DNA from: Thiothrix eikelboomii
GTDB taxonomy: Bacteria > Pseudomonadota > Gammaproteobacteria > Thiotrichales > Thiotrichaceae
Assembly (NCBI RefSeq): GCF_900167255.1
Contig: NZ_FUYB01000004.1
Coordinates: 62,001-126,000, forward strand
Length of the DNA: 64,000 bases
Direction of reading: 5' to 3'
Shown: one piece after another, positions 26,155-36,058 of the stretch
Layout: every line of letters starts with the position of its first letter
Numbering within the stretch: position 1 is the stretch's first letter
Notes under the pieces: model-generated
The model's database searches: none
Told to the model about the DNA's origin: nothing
What the model saw: only the letters and a program-made list of their open reading frames with translations
Translations under genes and position numbers: made by a program

Positions 26155-28468
26155 AGTTTAATAAGGGTTGGGCTTGAGGTTTAGGTGGAATACACCAATG
26201 TTGCAGCGCTGCTTCAATCGCTTCTGGCAGGATGGGCTTGCTGATATAGTCATTCATTCCTGCGGTTAAGCAAGCTTGTTTGTCGCTTTCCATCGCATTT
26301 GCAGTCATGGCAATAATAATGGGCTGACGATCCGTGGGGAACTCGCTACGAATTAAGCGGGTAGCGGCTAGGCCATCTAATTCGGGCATTTGCATGTCCA
26401 TGAAAATGACATCAAACGCTTGTTTGCGTAAAGCTTCCAGCACTTGGCGGCCGTTTTCGGCAATTTCGGCTTTATAGGCCATTTCATTCAGAATAGACGT
26501 GGCAACAATTTGATTAATCGGGTTGTCTTCAGCGAGCAAGATCGACAAAGGTAAGCGTTCACCGAGTTTAAGTGGAGCTTGCTCAGTGCGAGCAGTGAGA
26601 AGATTCAGCTCACCGAGCACGGTCATTAGGCTATCAAAAAGGCGGCTACGGGTAATGGGCTTGGTTAAATAAAGGTTAAATAACTCGCGCACGAGCTCTT
26701 TAGGATGTGGGTCGTTGGGCGGCGCAATCAGAATCAGTGGGAAAGCCTGTTGGTTATAACGATTGCGTACATAGCGACCAAAGGCTAGGGCTGAGGCTTT
26801 CGGTAGTCGGCTATTGACTAAGCCTATATCATAGTGCTGGCCTGAAACTAATAAGCTGATGGCTTCGCTAACATTGGTACAAGCTTGGGTAATTGCTCCC
26901 CAGTCCTGACAGAAGTTTTGGAGAGCTTGATGATTGATGGGATTATTTTCAACGATCAGAATTCGTTTACCTGTGATTTCAGGAATATTCGGATAAAGAA
27001 AAGGTTTGAGCTTGCCAGTGGCGGTTTGGGTCATAAGGGTAAAATGAAAATGACTACCGACACCTAACTCACTTGCTACCCAGATCCGCCCCTCCATCAT
27101 TTCAACTAAGCGCCGCGAAATCGCTAAGCCCAAGCCCGTGCCTTCTCCTTGTCGAGTAAGAGTATTGTCGGCTTGGCTAAAAGATTCAAAGATACTGTCG
27201 ATTCGGTCGGTAGGGATACCATATCCGGTATCACTAATTTCAAATTCAAGCTCATAGCGCTGCTTATCTTGGCTAGCGGCAGTAACAGAAACCGAAACCT
27301 CTCCTTGTTCTGTGAACTTAATCGCGTTGCCAATCAGATTGGTGAGTATTTGTCGCAAGCGTGCCACATCGCCTTCAATAAACAAGGGAATAGTCGGTGC
27401 GACTGCATAGGCTAGCTCTAAATTTTTTTCTAAGGCTTTAGCGCTGAGTAGATTAAAAACATCTTCAATACAAGCTCTTAGCTCGACAGGCTCACGTTTT
27501 AAATCAAGCTTACCTGCTTCGATTTTAGAAAAGTCGAGTACATCATTAATCACTGTCAATAAATGCTCACCGCTGAGATGAATACTTTCCACAAATTCCG
27601 ACTGCTTTTTGCTCATGGGTGTATTCATTAATAAGCGGGTCATACCAATCACCCCATTCATCGGGGTGCGGATTTCGTGGCTCATCGTGGCGAGGAAGCG
27701 CGCTTTAGTTTTGACGGCCTCTTCAGCCATCGCTTGTGCCTCTTGAGCCGTATAAATCAGTTGTCTAAAATGACCCGAAAAATAAAAGCGACTGAGTAAT
27801 AAACCTACAATAATCAAGGCGGTTATTAATAAAGTTTTATACTTGACGGCTTCAAGGCGTTTGGCCATTGCTTGGGTATTAGCGGCTGTCTCTTGAATCG
27901 ACTCTTGGATTGAGAGCATAGTCTGTTGGCCCACTTTATCATCGAGTGTGGTGACTTTCTCCATCAGTGCATGTGCCTCACGCGAGGTATCATGAGCATC
28001 ACGGGCTAATTGTAGCCAATGAGCAGATGATAAGGACTCCAATTCATCAATCAAACCGGTCAGTATGCCGGTCAGCTCTTCAAACTGTGCTTTAAGATGA
28101 TGGTCAGTGTTAATCGGCCAAGCCCGCAAAATATCGGCACTTCTTTTTTTTAAATGATCAGAGAGTTCTCTAATGAGCGGTAAGTTCTCACGGTCACTGT
28201 TTGGGTTATTGGCAAAGCGAAAAAATTCATCATTCAACGCATCATAGGCTTTGCGCTGATTATCAATTAAAACCTCTAGTTCGGTTTGTTTTTGAAAGGC
28301 AAGATAGGCTTCTTGGATAGCCAAAGCATAGTGTTGTTCATTTTGTTGGGCTTTAGCTGAAACATCACTGAGGCTAGACCAAAGTAAGAGAGCCATGCCA
28401 GCGAGTAAGGTAATCAGCAGGCTGGTATCAATGATTTGTAATAAGCGTAGATTCGTAAAGATACGCAT
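26135..28468 (-). CDS. Hybrid sensor histidine kinase (BarA-like layout, pseudo-receiver plus receiver)
   Basis: This is a 777-residue inner-membrane kinase. Helix 1 is at about 12-31, a helical periplasmic sensor covers 32-209, and helix 2 is at about 211-231. HisKA has the phospho-acceptor His264 (SHEIRTPMNG), followed by the HATPase (NLIGNAIKFT, GTGLGLAISRRLV). Two receiver domains follow. The first (about 508-620) reads VENNP and LVNSRLP, so an acidic-pocket residue and the phospho-acceptor Asp are both replaced by Asn and it should be inactive. The second (about 645-765) is intact (AEDNP, FMDMQMPELDG). The start is MRIFTNLRLL at 28468, 20 bases after the upstream gene. The signal is unknown. 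Confidence 0.9.
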   Translation of the reverse strand: MRIFTNLRLLQIIDTSLLITLLAGMALLLWSSLSDVSAKAQQNEQHYALAIQEAYLAFQKQTELEVLIDNQRKAYDALNDEFFRFANNPNSDRENLPLIRELSDHLKKRSADILRAWPINTDHHLKAQFEELTGILTGLIDELESLSSAHWLQLARDAHDTSREAHALMEKVTTLDDKVGQQTMLSIQESIQETAANTQAMAKRLEAVKYKTLLITALIIVGLLLSRFYFSGHFRQLIYTAQEAQAMAEEAVKTKARFLATMSHEIRTPMNGVIGMTRLLMNTPMSKKQSEFVESIHLSGEHLLTVINDVLDFSKIEAGKLDLKREPVELRACIEDVFNLLSAKALEKNLELAYAVAPTIPLFIEGDVARLRQILTNLIGNAIKFTEQGEVSVSVTAASQDKQRYELEFEISDTGYGIPTDRIDSIFESFSQADNTLTRQGEGTGLGLAISRRLVEMMEGRIWVASELGVGSHFHFTLMTQTATGKLKPFLYPNIPEITGKRILIVENNPINHQALQNFCQDWGAITQACTNVSEAISLLVSGQHYDIGLVNSRLPKASALAFGRYVRNRYNQQAFPLILIAPPNDPHPKELVRELFNLYLTKPITRSRLFDSLMTVLGELNLLTARTEQAPLKLGERLPLSILLAEDNPINQIVATSILNEMAYKAEIAENGRQVLEALRKQAFDVIFMDMQMPELDGLAATRLIRSEFPTDRQPIIIAMTANAMESDKQACLTAGMNDYISKPILPEAIEAALQHWCIPPKPQAQPLLNYVSLSQ

Positions 28469-28487
28469 AAGTTTAAGATTGATGACC

Positions 28488-29336
28488 TTAAAACTTAAAG
28501 AGCAGGGTTTGAGAGATAAAATGGTGTTCATTCTCATCGTGATCAAAAACTGCAATCGCACCTTTGACAGTTTCACCCAAGGTAAACCGTCTATCATCCG
28601 CTTGTTGGGTATCGAGTTTACGGCTTTGCTCTAAATACCATTTGCCATTTTTCCAAATGCCTTTTGCTTTAACATCATCCGTACCTTTAGCGAGCAGCTC
28701 ACGGGGAAGGTATTTAGCCATCAAATCCTGCTGTTTTTTGAAATAGCGCTTGGTGATATAGGGTTCTTCGCCAGAGTCAGTCGGGCGTTGAATATAAATA
28801 GCACTGCCATCCGGTAGTGTACCTTTATAAGACTCGGGCATCGCTTGGCGGCTAAGAATCGTCATTTTGTCATGGCTAATATGAATCGGATTCGTCCGTG
28901 CAGCTTTCCAATTCCACATATCGGCTTTAAATTCTTTGCCCGAGAACCAATTAGCGTCGTAATCCCCCGTCATCGCAAACTCAAGCGCAAAGCGGTCTTC
29001 GCGTTGTGGACCTTCAAGATATTTTTGCTGAGCCGCATCCCAGACATGTGGTTTATGTTGAGTATCTGCGGTGCTGTCTTCCCATTCGCTGTAGAAAAAT
29101 ACTTCATCACCAAAAATCCCTGCTTTAAGCCGTACTGTTTTCACCCACTCAGGTTTGCCTAAATAGACTAAAGGAATTTCTACGGCTGGTATGGCCTGCC
29201 AATCGTCTTCCGAACCATCTAGTACAGGCTTAGACTCCAGTTTAAGAATCGGAATAGTTGGTAGCTCAGCAGCACCAGCGGGAATCAGGATCAAAGTGGA
29301 AACTGCAAGCAAAAGTGCAGGTAGAACAACTCGCAT
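28488..29336 (-). CDS. Secreted ethylbenzene-dehydrogenase gamma-like (heme-binding) protein
   Basis: This 282-residue protein has a signal peptide (MRVVLPALLLAVSTLILIP, cleaved after GAA). The mature part looks like the EB_dh family: LDGSEDDWQAIPAVEIPL, then RLKAGIFGDEVFFYSEWED and GAIAVFDHDENEHH near the end. In type II DMSO reductases this fold is the heme b gamma subunit, and stand-alone versions occur with periplasmic redox proteins. No molybdoenzyme subunit is next to it. It heads a run of four genes with a hybrid kinase, an Hpt protein and a membrane protein. ATG 29336 has GAGGGAA upstream. Confidence 0.75.
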   Translation of the reverse strand: MRVVLPALLLAVSTLILIPAGAAELPTIPILKLESKPVLDGSEDDWQAIPAVEIPLVYLGKPEWVKTVRLKAGIFGDEVFFYSEWEDSTADTQHKPHVWDAAQQKYLEGPQREDRFALEFAMTGDYDANWFSGKEFKADMWNWKAARTNPIHISHDKMTILSRQAMPESYKGTLPDGSAIYIQRPTDSGEEPYITKRYFKKQQDLMAKYLPRELLAKGTDDVKAKGIWKNGKWYLEQSRKLDTQQADDRRFTLGETVKGAIAVFDHDENEHHFISQTLLFKF

Positions 29337-29646
29337 AGACACGTTCCCTCTAATTGTTGTATTTCTGGTGTCAAATGGTTAAGAACAAGCTCCTAAAAGC
29401 TTACCGAATCACTTGATAAAAGGAAAGAATGGGGCGATGAGCTGCAAGCTCCACCTAGGATCAGCAGTTTTTGTAGTGAGTTAGTATGTAAGTCAGTATT
29501 TGAGGGCTTGGCTGTTTTTTCATCTATGTACATGAGTCACTCTAGCCATTAGAGATAGGGAGCTGCTTTTCAATTGACAGTTTTGACTAGCTTCGGTGAG
29601 TATGCTAGTTAGGTAATCACTACCGCTGACGAGAGGAGATATAACT
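29337..29646. promoter_or_regulatory. Divergent intergenic region between the EB_dh-like gene and the FadL-type gene
   Basis: These 310 bases carry the leaders of two divergent genes and no reading frame that I trust. TTGACA at 29574-29579 could be a -35 for the FadL-type gene, but the best -10 (TATGCT, 29601-29606) is 21 bases away, which is too far for a standard promoter. A clear ribosome site (GAGAGGAGAT) precedes the ATG at 29647. GAGCTGCAAGCTC near 29440 is a short palindrome. Confidence 0.35.
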
Positions 29647-30906
29647 ATGCACGCAAGCGTCTTGCGCCTATCACTGCTGTCTACTGCTATTCTTTTAAGC
29701 TTCACCACTATCCCCGCTTTCGCTACCAATGGTCTTGCGCCCATCGGCTTAGGTACGGAGCATCGTAGCCTTGGGGGGGCTGGAACGGGTTATGCCGCGA
29801 ATACTTCAAGTATTGCCAGTAATCCCGCCGCTACTTCGTTTGTCGCCGATGGTTATGATGTAGGCTTAGAAGTTTTCCAACCTAAGCGCAGTGCCACCTT
29901 TAATGGTAAAGCGTTTGGGATGCCCGCCGATGTGACTTATGATGGGAATGGTAAGCAAAACTTTTTTATTCCAGAGATTTCCTACAAACGCAGTTTAAAA
30001 CAGTTTGATTTTGGGGTGGCGGTCTATGGCAATGGGGGGATGAATACTAGCTATGAGAAAAACCCCAACTTCGGGATAGGCAAGGCAGGGGTCGATTATC
30101 AGCAGTTATTCGTTGCGCCCACCCTCAGCTATAAATTAAACGAGCATCATGCCATTGGTGTTTCCGCGAATTTGGTTTATCACAAATTCAAAGCAGAAGG
30201 TTTGCACAACTTTGATAATGCCCAATTCTCAGCTAATCCGGGGCATGTCACGAACAATGGTTATGATAGTTCAACTGGGATCGGTGCAAGTATTGGTTGG
30301 CAAGGTAAAATAGCGCCTAGTTTATCCTTAGGGGTAGCTTATCGTTCCAAAGTGAGTATGGGCAAATTAGATCAATACTCGGGGTTATTTGCCAATGCAG
30401 GTGAGTTTGATGTGCCTGCTGCTTTAAGTGTGGGTTTTGCTTGGCAAGCAGCCCCAAATACTTTAGTCGTTGGTGATGTGCAGCGGGTTAATTACACGGA
30501 TCTAGCCGCGATTGGCAATAGCAGTCATAAACCTGTGCAATTTGGTGGCAAAGATGGTCCGGGGTTTGGTTGGAAGGATGTCACTACTGTTAAATTGGGT
30601 CTAAAGCAGCAAGTCACCCCACAAATGGCGATGATGATCGGTTATAATAAAGGTACGAACCCCGTTAAATCCTCGGAGACGACGCTAAATGTCTTAGCAC
30701 CCGGTGTCGTTGAGCAACATCTCACTTTAGGTGCTGAATGGCAACTCACCCCCAAGTCGAGCCTAATTGCCTCCTTTACGCATGCTTTCGAGAACGAAAC
30801 TAAAGGTGATACGACAGTACCGCCACCAGGTCCTGTGCCGTTAGATGCCTATAATCTGAAAATGAAGCAAAACGCGATTGGCATTTCTTATAGCCATCAG
30901 TTCTAA
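29647..30906 (+). CDS. OmpP1/FadL/TodX-family outer-membrane channel
   Basis: This 419-residue protein has a signal peptide (ending about PAFA) and then the FadL start pattern (TNGLAPIGLGTEHRSLGGA, with a string of small residues in the hatch region). The rest is amphipathic beta-barrel and ends in the aromatic residue SYSHQF, the signal for outer-membrane insertion. The family carries long-chain fatty acids, hydrocarbons or other hydrophobic compounds. The substrate is not given by the sequence. Ribosome site: GAGAGGAG before ATG 29647. Confidence 0.9.
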   Translation: MHASVLRLSLLSTAILLSFTTIPAFATNGLAPIGLGTEHRSLGGAGTGYAANTSSIASNPAATSFVADGYDVGLEVFQPKRSATFNGKAFGMPADVTYDGNGKQNFFIPEISYKRSLKQFDFGVAVYGNGGMNTSYEKNPNFGIGKAGVDYQQLFVAPTLSYKLNEHHAIGVSANLVYHKFKAEGLHNFDNAQFSANPGHVTNNGYDSSTGIGASIGWQGKIAPSLSLGVAYRSKVSMGKLDQYSGLFANAGEFDVPAALSVGFAWQAAPNTLVVGDVQRVNYTDLAAIGNSSHKPVQFGGKDGPGFGWKDVTTVKLGLKQQVTPQMAMMIGYNKGTNPVKSSETTLNVLAPGVVEQHLTLGAEWQLTPKSSLIASFTHAFENETKGDTTVPPPGPVPLDAYNLKMKQNAIGISYSHQF

Positions 30907-30934
30907 GGGCGAGTGCCCCCTATTTGACATTATG

Positions 30935-30957
30935 ACACACGTTCATCGGGCGTGTGT
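30935..30957 (+). terminator. Hairpin after the FadL-type gene
   Basis: ACACACG (30935-30941) pairs with CGTGTGT (30951-30957) and is followed by TTTC. It lies 28 bases after the stop at 30906, so it is a likely transcription terminator with a short T tract. Confidence 0.5.
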
Positions 30958-31019
30958 TTCTAGCCTTCGGTCAAGTTTGTATTTAGCCAAAGAGACTAGG
31001 CTTACTTATATCTTGATGC

Positions 31020-32591
31020 ATGAATCAAGGAATTTTTTGGCTGATATGGCTTTATCTCATTGCAATACCTGCCTATGCAGGTCTGCCGGCCTTTCCGGGG
31101 GCGGAGGGGGCGGGTGCCGATAGTCTAGGCGGGCGTGGAGGGCAAGTCTTAGTGGTGGATCGCTTAGATGATCCTTGTCCGACTAAGGCTTGTAGCACAG
31201 CCGATCTTGCTGATCCACATCAATTAATTCCAGGTACTCTACGTTGGGCGCTGATGCAGCCTTACCCACGCACGGTGGTATTTCGGGTATCTGGGGTGAT
31301 TGAGCTGCTCAAGGATGAACTGACTTGGAATGAAAAAACTCAACAAGTTGATATTCAACGCTTAGGTAATATCCGTATTACCAGTCCTTATCTGACGGTC
31401 GCGGGGCAAACTGCTCCAGCGGGTGGCATTACGATCAAAAATAATGGAGTTAGTATTTTAACCCATGATGTGCAGCTGCGTTATCTGCGCTTCCGTACTG
31501 GACGACAGTTACCGGTGTTTGCTGGTCAACAAACCCCAGAAACTTTGATGTTGTCGAATCAAGCCCGTGCCGTCATGATTGATCATTGTTCTTTCAGTTG
31601 GATGCCTGCTGAGGGGGTTAGTGTATATACCGGAGAACTTTGGGATGGCTCTAAAGGGACAGCGACTGATCTTACTCTTTCTTGGAATCTAATCGGTGAA
31701 GGGTTGGTGCGACATGAGGATGGGCGTGGGCACCCTAGTGCTGCTTTTATGTCGGGTTATGACGGTGATCCTAAATATGCCGCTGACCGCCTTAGTCTTC
31801 ATCATAATTTATTGGTACACAGCCAGAAGCGTAATGGTGATTTACTCACCAAGCAAGGGCAGCTGATTAATAATCTAATCTATAATTGGCAATGGTTGCC
31901 TACGGTTTTGGCGGGTGCTGTTAAAGCGGATGTGATTGGCAATACCTGGAAGGCAGGACCGATTACGGCGGCTGATTATGATCAAGGCTTGGGCGGTTTA
32001 CACTTAGTTCCTGCCGCCCGCGAGCGAAAGCAACAAGACCCTGACGGCTGGTGGGATGGCTTGCCGGGTGATCCATCCTTGTTCTTAAAAGATAATCGTT
32101 ATTTAGTGGCAGGCGAGCCTACTAGCCAGCAGCTACTTTGTCATTATCAGGAGCGCAAACAAGCCTGTAGCAAGCGCATGCCTATTTTTTGGTTTCGCCC
32201 GCAAGCTCTGACGACTCATGGTGTCGCTATTACTGTCCAAACTGCGGTGGAAGCGGAAAAATCGGTGTTAGCACAAGCCGGGGCGAGTCAGCGGATTAAC
32301 AGCCGAGGTCAATGGGTGAATAATCGGGATGTGATTGATCAACGTTATGTCGATGACTATCGCATGACAAGGTATATCAATAAAACCTTTCCTTTTACCG
32401 AGTCCGAGGTCGGTGGTTTTCCAGTACAGATTGAAGGTGAACTTTATCCTGACACTGACCGTGATGGTATCTCTGACCACTGGGAGCAAGTACGAGGATT
32501 AAACCCTGCTGATGCCAGTGATGCTAAGCAACCAGCAGCCGGGCAGGGGGGCTATACTTGGCTGGAACTGTTTATCAATGGTGCTCAGTAG
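31020..32591 (+). CDS. Secreted pectate-lyase-like protein (right-handed beta-helix)
   Basis: This 523-residue protein has an N-terminal signal peptide ending at about PAYAG. It then has the pectate lyase start pattern (PAFPGAEGAGADSLGGRGG). Conserved core parts are GTLRWALMQPYPRTVVFRVSG, ITIKNNGVSILTHDVQLRYL and MIDHCSFSW, as in polysaccharide lyase family 1-like proteins. The C-terminal part has a calcium-type motif (DTDRDGISDHWEQ) similar to thrombospondin type 3 or dockerin-like loops. It should cleave pectate-like uronic acid chains outside the cell. No other pectin gene is nearby. ATG 31020 is the first start before the signal peptide. Confidence 0.85.
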   Translation: MNQGIFWLIWLYLIAIPAYAGLPAFPGAEGAGADSLGGRGGQVLVVDRLDDPCPTKACSTADLADPHQLIPGTLRWALMQPYPRTVVFRVSGVIELLKDELTWNEKTQQVDIQRLGNIRITSPYLTVAGQTAPAGGITIKNNGVSILTHDVQLRYLRFRTGRQLPVFAGQQTPETLMLSNQARAVMIDHCSFSWMPAEGVSVYTGELWDGSKGTATDLTLSWNLIGEGLVRHEDGRGHPSAAFMSGYDGDPKYAADRLSLHHNLLVHSQKRNGDLLTKQGQLINNLIYNWQWLPTVLAGAVKADVIGNTWKAGPITAADYDQGLGGLHLVPAARERKQQDPDGWWDGLPGDPSLFLKDNRYLVAGEPTSQQLLCHYQERKQACSKRMPIFWFRPQALTTHGVAITVQTAVEAEKSVLAQAGASQRINSRGQWVNNRDVIDQRYVDDYRMTRYINKTFPFTESEVGGFPVQIEGELYPDTDRDGISDHWEQVRGLNPADASDAKQPAAGQGGYTWLELFINGAQ

Positions 32592-32593
32592 CA

Positions 32594-32615
32594 GTGGCAA
32601 GGTTTAATTTGCCAC
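32594..32615 (+). terminator. Hairpin after the pectate-lyase-like gene
   Basis: GTGGCAA (32594-32600) pairs perfectly with TTGCCAC (32609-32615). It begins 3 bases after the stop codon. No T tract follows, so it may stabilise the 3' end or act as a weak terminator. Confidence 0.4.
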
Positions 32616-32636
32616 GAACAACATGAAGGTTGGGTT

Positions 32637-32762
32637 ATGCCGTTAGCTCGTAGTCTAGCCGAGATTATCAGTGAGGCTGATTATTTAGCAACTCAGGTTT
32701 CTAGTGGCTTCATGCAGATTAATTTCTCAATCTGCATTTGTTGCCACTCCTTCCGCTCTTAG
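32637..32762 (+). pseudogene. Short open frame, possible remnant of a Uma2-type nuclease N-terminus
   Basis: A 41-codon frame starts at ATG 32637 with AAGG 7 bases upstream. Its first half (LAEIISEADYLATQ) resembles the N-terminal start of Uma2/DUF820 proteins, such as LALTETEYLAQ in the intact copy at 45482. The second half does not fit the family. I read it as a truncated fragment. A real short gene cannot be excluded. Confidence 0.3.
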
Positions 32763-32797
32763 GCTAGATCACACTTATTAGCTGAGTTTAGATAGAG

Positions 32798-35623
32798 TTA
32801 TAAAGCCTGCATCTTCTCCAATTGCCCTTGTAATTGCCCCAATGCCAACCGTTGTTCTTCAGCTTGCTTCCTTGCGGTTTCAATCACTTCGGGTTTAGCT
32901 TTTTCTACAAAGGCTGGATTATTTAAGCGCGATTCTACACCGATTAAATTCTTTTCGATTTTCTCGATTTCTTTGCTCAAGCGGGCAATTTCTGCGTCTT
33001 TATCAATTAAACCAGCCAAGGGGATTAGAATCTGCATTTCACCCACTAAAGCCGTCGCGGATTCAGGGGCAATGGCCTCTTTAGCTAGCCATGTGGCTTG
33101 GCCGACTTTAGCCATACTTTGTACGACTGCTTGATTGCTGGCATAGAGGGCTTGATCGTTCGCACTCCAGTTAGCTAGTAAAATATTTAAGACTTGCCCC
33201 GGTTTAATATCCATTTCAGAACGAATGCGGCGAATCCCCATAATGAAGGTCTTTAACCATTCGATTTCTGCCACTGCGGTGGCATCTAATTGAGTCTGGT
33301 CTGCCTTAGGCCAAGGTTCTAGCATAATGCTCTTGCCAGTTTTGCCGGCTAAATCCTTAATACTTAACCAAATTTCCTCAGTAATAAACGGCATGATTGG
33401 GTGCAGCATCCGCAAACTTGCTTCTAGGACACGAACGAGGGTTCTGCGTGTACCACGTTTGGCGGCTTCATTGGTATTCTGTTTACTTAAAACGGGTTTG
33501 GTTAGCTCCAAATACCAGTCGCAGTATTCATACCAAGTAAACTCATACAAAGCTTGCGCTGCTAAGTCGAAGCGGTAATTATCTAAATGATCGGTGACTT
33601 CGGTTGCGACCGTTTGCAGTTTGGAGTCAATCCAACGATCTGCCGTGGATAATTCTAGGGGGAGGCTATCATCTAAGCCCGTGTCTTGGCCTTCGCATTG
33701 CATCAAAACATAACGCGCTGCATTCCAGAGTTTATTGCAGAAATTACGATAGCCTTCTAGGCGTTGTAGGTCAAAGCGAATATCACGGCCTGCCGTGGCA
33801 AATGATGCAAAGGTAAAGCGTAAAGCATCTGTGCCATGAGCTTCGATACCCGCAGGGAATTGCTTACGAGTGGCTTTTTCAATCTTTTGTGCAAGTTGCG
33901 GCTGCATCATGCCACTGGTACGTTTTTTCACCAATGTTTCTAGGTCAATGCCATCAATAATATCCAGTGGGTCAAGTACATTGCCTTTGGATTTAGACAT
34001 TTTCTGGCCTTCGGCATCACGCACCAAACCGTGGATATACACATCACGAAAAGGCACATCACCGATGAATTTTTGCCCCATCATAATCATCCGTGCCACC
34101 CAGAAGAAAATAATATCGAAGCCAGTGACAAGCGTGCTGCTAGGGTAGAAAGTCTTCAAGGCTTGGTCAGGAGGATTAGGCCAACCCAAGGTGGAGAACG
34201 GCCATAAAGCAGACGAGAACCAAGTATCTAAAACATCGGGGTCTTGTACTAATGTGAGTTCAGGCGCTAACTGATGTTGGTGGCGTACTTCAGCTTCATT
34301 GCGCCCAACATAAATAGTACCCGCCTCATCATACCAAGCCGGAATTTGATGTCCCCACCACAGTTGACGTGAAATACACCAATCTTCAAGATTATGCATC
34401 CATTGGTTATAAGTATTGATCCAATTATTCGGGATGAAGCGCACCTCACCTTTCGCCACAACATCAATCGCTGGTTGTGCTAAGGCTCGTTTACCCCCGG
34501 GGCGACCATCAGCTTGAGTCTCGCAGGTGAGGTCGATATACCATTGATCGGTGAGATAAGGTTCGATGACTGTCCCCGAACGATCCCCACGTGGCACCAT
34601 CAGTTTGTGCTCTTTCACTTCTGCCAATAGACCTAATGCGTCTAAGTCAGCAACGATTTGCTTACGCGCTGCATAGCGCTCTAAACCCCGATAAGGTTCT
34701 GGCGCAGTGTTATTAATATGCGCATCTTTGGTGAAAATATTAATCAGTGCTAACTGATGGCGCTTGCCGACTTGATAATCATTAAAATCATGTGCAGGAG
34801 TGATTTTAACGCAACCTGTACCTTTTTCTGGGTCAGCATAGTCATCACCTACAATCGGAATTAAGCGCCCCACCAAAGGCAGTAGCACTTGTTTGCCGAT
34901 CAAATGCTGATAGCGTTCATCATTGGGGTGTACTGCCACCGCCGTATCCCCTAGCATGGTTTCAGGACGGGTCGTGGCAACGATCAGATACTCTTGAGTA
35001 GCCGCACCATTGGCATCTGCAATCGGATAGCGGAAATGCCACATCCAACCATTTTCTTCTTCAGAAACCACTTCTAAATCTGAAACAGCCGTATGCAGTA
35101 CCGGATCCCAGTTCACCAAGCGCTTACCGCGATAGATTAAACCTTCTGCGTGTAAGCGCACGAAAACTTCCACAACGGCTGCCGATAAATCTTGATCCAT
35201 CGTAAAGCGCTCACGACTCCAATCGGGAGAGGTACCTAGGCGGCGCAGTTGACGATTAATGGTATCGCCGGACTCACTTTTCCACTCCCAAATTTTCTCG
35301 ATAAAGGCTGTTCGACCATAGTCATGGCGGGTTTTACCTTCGGCATTCACCCGACGCTCAACCACCATTTGTGTTGCAATCCCCGCATGATCAGTCCCGG
35401 GTTGATAGAGGGTATTATTGCCCTGCATTCGGTGATAGCGAGTGAGGATGTCAATGACCGTTTGATTAAAACCATGCCCCATGTGCAAAGTGCCAGTGAC
35501 ATTGGGGGGCGGAATCATGATACAAAAGGCTGAACCCACACCACTAGGCTTAAAATAGCCCTGTTGCTCCCAGTTCTGGTAAAGGCGTGGTTCGATTGCT
35601 TGAGGTTGGTAGGTCTTATCCAT
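32798..35623 (-). CDS. valS: Valyl-tRNA synthetase ValS
   Basis: This 941-residue class I synthetase charges tRNA-Val and edits mischarged threonine. The ATP-binding signatures are [10 protein letters not shown] (HIGH) and QKMSKSKGN (KMSKS). The editing domain includes [18 protein letters not shown]. The C-terminal coiled-coil arm ([19 protein letters not shown]) is typical of bacterial ValS. It belongs to the conserved pepA-holC-valS order. The start at 35623 is immediately preceded by a 10-base-pair hairpin that covers its ribosome site. Confidence 0.98.
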   Translation of the reverse strand: MDKTYQPQAIEPRLYQNWEQQGYFKPSGVGSAFCIMIPPPNVTGTLHMGHGFNQTVIDILTRYHRMQGNNTLYQPGTDHAGIATQMVVERRVNAEGKTRHDYGRTAFIEKIWEWKSESGDTINRQLRRLGTSPDWSRERFTMDQDLSAAVVEVFVRLHAEGLIYRGKRLVNWDPVLHTAVSDLEVVSEEENGWMWHFRYPIADANGAATQEYLIVATTRPETMLGDTAVAVHPNDERYQHLIGKQVLLPLVGRLIPIVGDDYADPEKGTGCVKITPAHDFNDYQVGKRHQLALINIFTKDAHINNTAPEPYRGLERYAARKQIVADLDALGLLAEVKEHKLMVPRGDRSGTVIEPYLTDQWYIDLTCETQADGRPGGKRALAQPAIDVVAKGEVRFIPNNWINTYNQWMHNLEDWCISRQLWWGHQIPAWYDEAGTIYVGRNEAEVRHQHQLAPELTLVQDPDVLDTWFSSALWPFSTLGWPNPPDQALKTFYPSSTLVTGFDIIFFWVARMIMMGQKFIGDVPFRDVYIHGLVRDAEGQKMSKSKGNVLDPLDIIDGIDLETLVKKRTSGMMQPQLAQKIEKATRKQFPAGIEAHGTDALRFTFASFATAGRDIRFDLQRLEGYRNFCNKLWNAARYVLMQCEGQDTGLDDSLPLELSTADRWIDSKLQTVATEVTDHLDNYRFDLAAQALYEFTWYEYCDWYLELTKPVLSKQNTNEAAKRGTRRTLVRVLEASLRMLHPIMPFITEEIWLSIKDLAGKTGKSIMLEPWPKADQTQLDATAVAEIEWLKTFIMGIRRIRSEMDIKPGQVLNILLANWSANDQALYASNQAVVQSMAKVGQATWLAKEAIAPESATALVGEMQILIPLAGLIDKDAEIARLSKEIEKIEKNLIGVESRLNNPAFVEKAKPEVIETARKQAEEQRLALGQLQGQLEKMQAL

Positions 35624-35624
35624 G

Positions 35625-35658
35625 TCCGCTCTTTGTGAAGAATGCTGAAAAGAGCGGA
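35625..35658 (-). promoter_or_regulatory. Hairpin covering the valS ribosome-binding site
   Basis: On the minus strand, TCCGCTCTTT (35658-35649) can pair with AAAGAGCGGA (35634-35625), ten perfect pairs with a 14-base loop. The 3' arm contains the likely Shine-Dalgarno bases (AAAGAG) and ends one base before the valS ATG. Folding would hide the start of translation. It could be a translational control element or a terminator-like structure. A Gram-positive T-box is not expected in this group, and its conserved features are not seen. Confidence 0.5.
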
Positions 35659-35683
35659 TTATAACCCGATTAAGAGAAAATTT

Positions 35684-36013
35684 TTACTTTAACATCGCTG
35701 ACAATTCACGCAACAGCTGTTGGCGACGCTGATCAATTTCTTGCTCATAGCTTTGATTAAGGCTGAGGATATTATCGCCATCCTGTTGTTCAGAACGAAT
35801 CGCATGGGCGCGTGCTAAGCCCGCGTATTCATCTTGGCCGGTGGCGGATTGCAATTCTTCAATCCGTTCTTTTAAGCGCCGCTCGAAATGTTTTTGATAT
35901 TCCGTATTCGAGCCTGCTTTCGCACGTTTAATCGCTTCTCGATCACCGGGACGCACTAAATCCGTAATCACTGGAATGCGTATGGTGCTTTCTAAGTCGT
36001 GTCTGCTACTCAT
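35684..36013 (-). CDS. Small hypothetical protein between holC and valS
   Basis: This 109-residue soluble protein is charged and helical (RRLKERIEELQSATGQDE, SYEQEIDQRRQQLLREL), with no signal peptide, Cys or known motif. ATG 36013 (MSSRHDLES) is preferred to the TTG four codons upstream, although its ribosome site is weak (ACGAG). It is inserted in the usual holC-valS junction on the same strand and is probably co-transcribed. The function is unknown. Confidence 0.65.
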   Translation of the reverse strand: MSSRHDLESTIRIPVITDLVRPGDREAIKRAKAGSNTEYQKHFERRLKERIEELQSATGQDEYAGLARAHAIRSEQQDGDNILSLNQSYEQEIDQRRQQLLRELSAMLK

Positions 36014-36058
36014 CTCGTATGCCAATAGTATTTTTTATGCCAGCAATCTCTCTACTCA

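Noticed and set aside
35624-35683. T-box leader for valS
   Set aside because: T-boxes belong mainly to Firmicutes, the gap is only about 60 bases, and the T-box sequence is not present.
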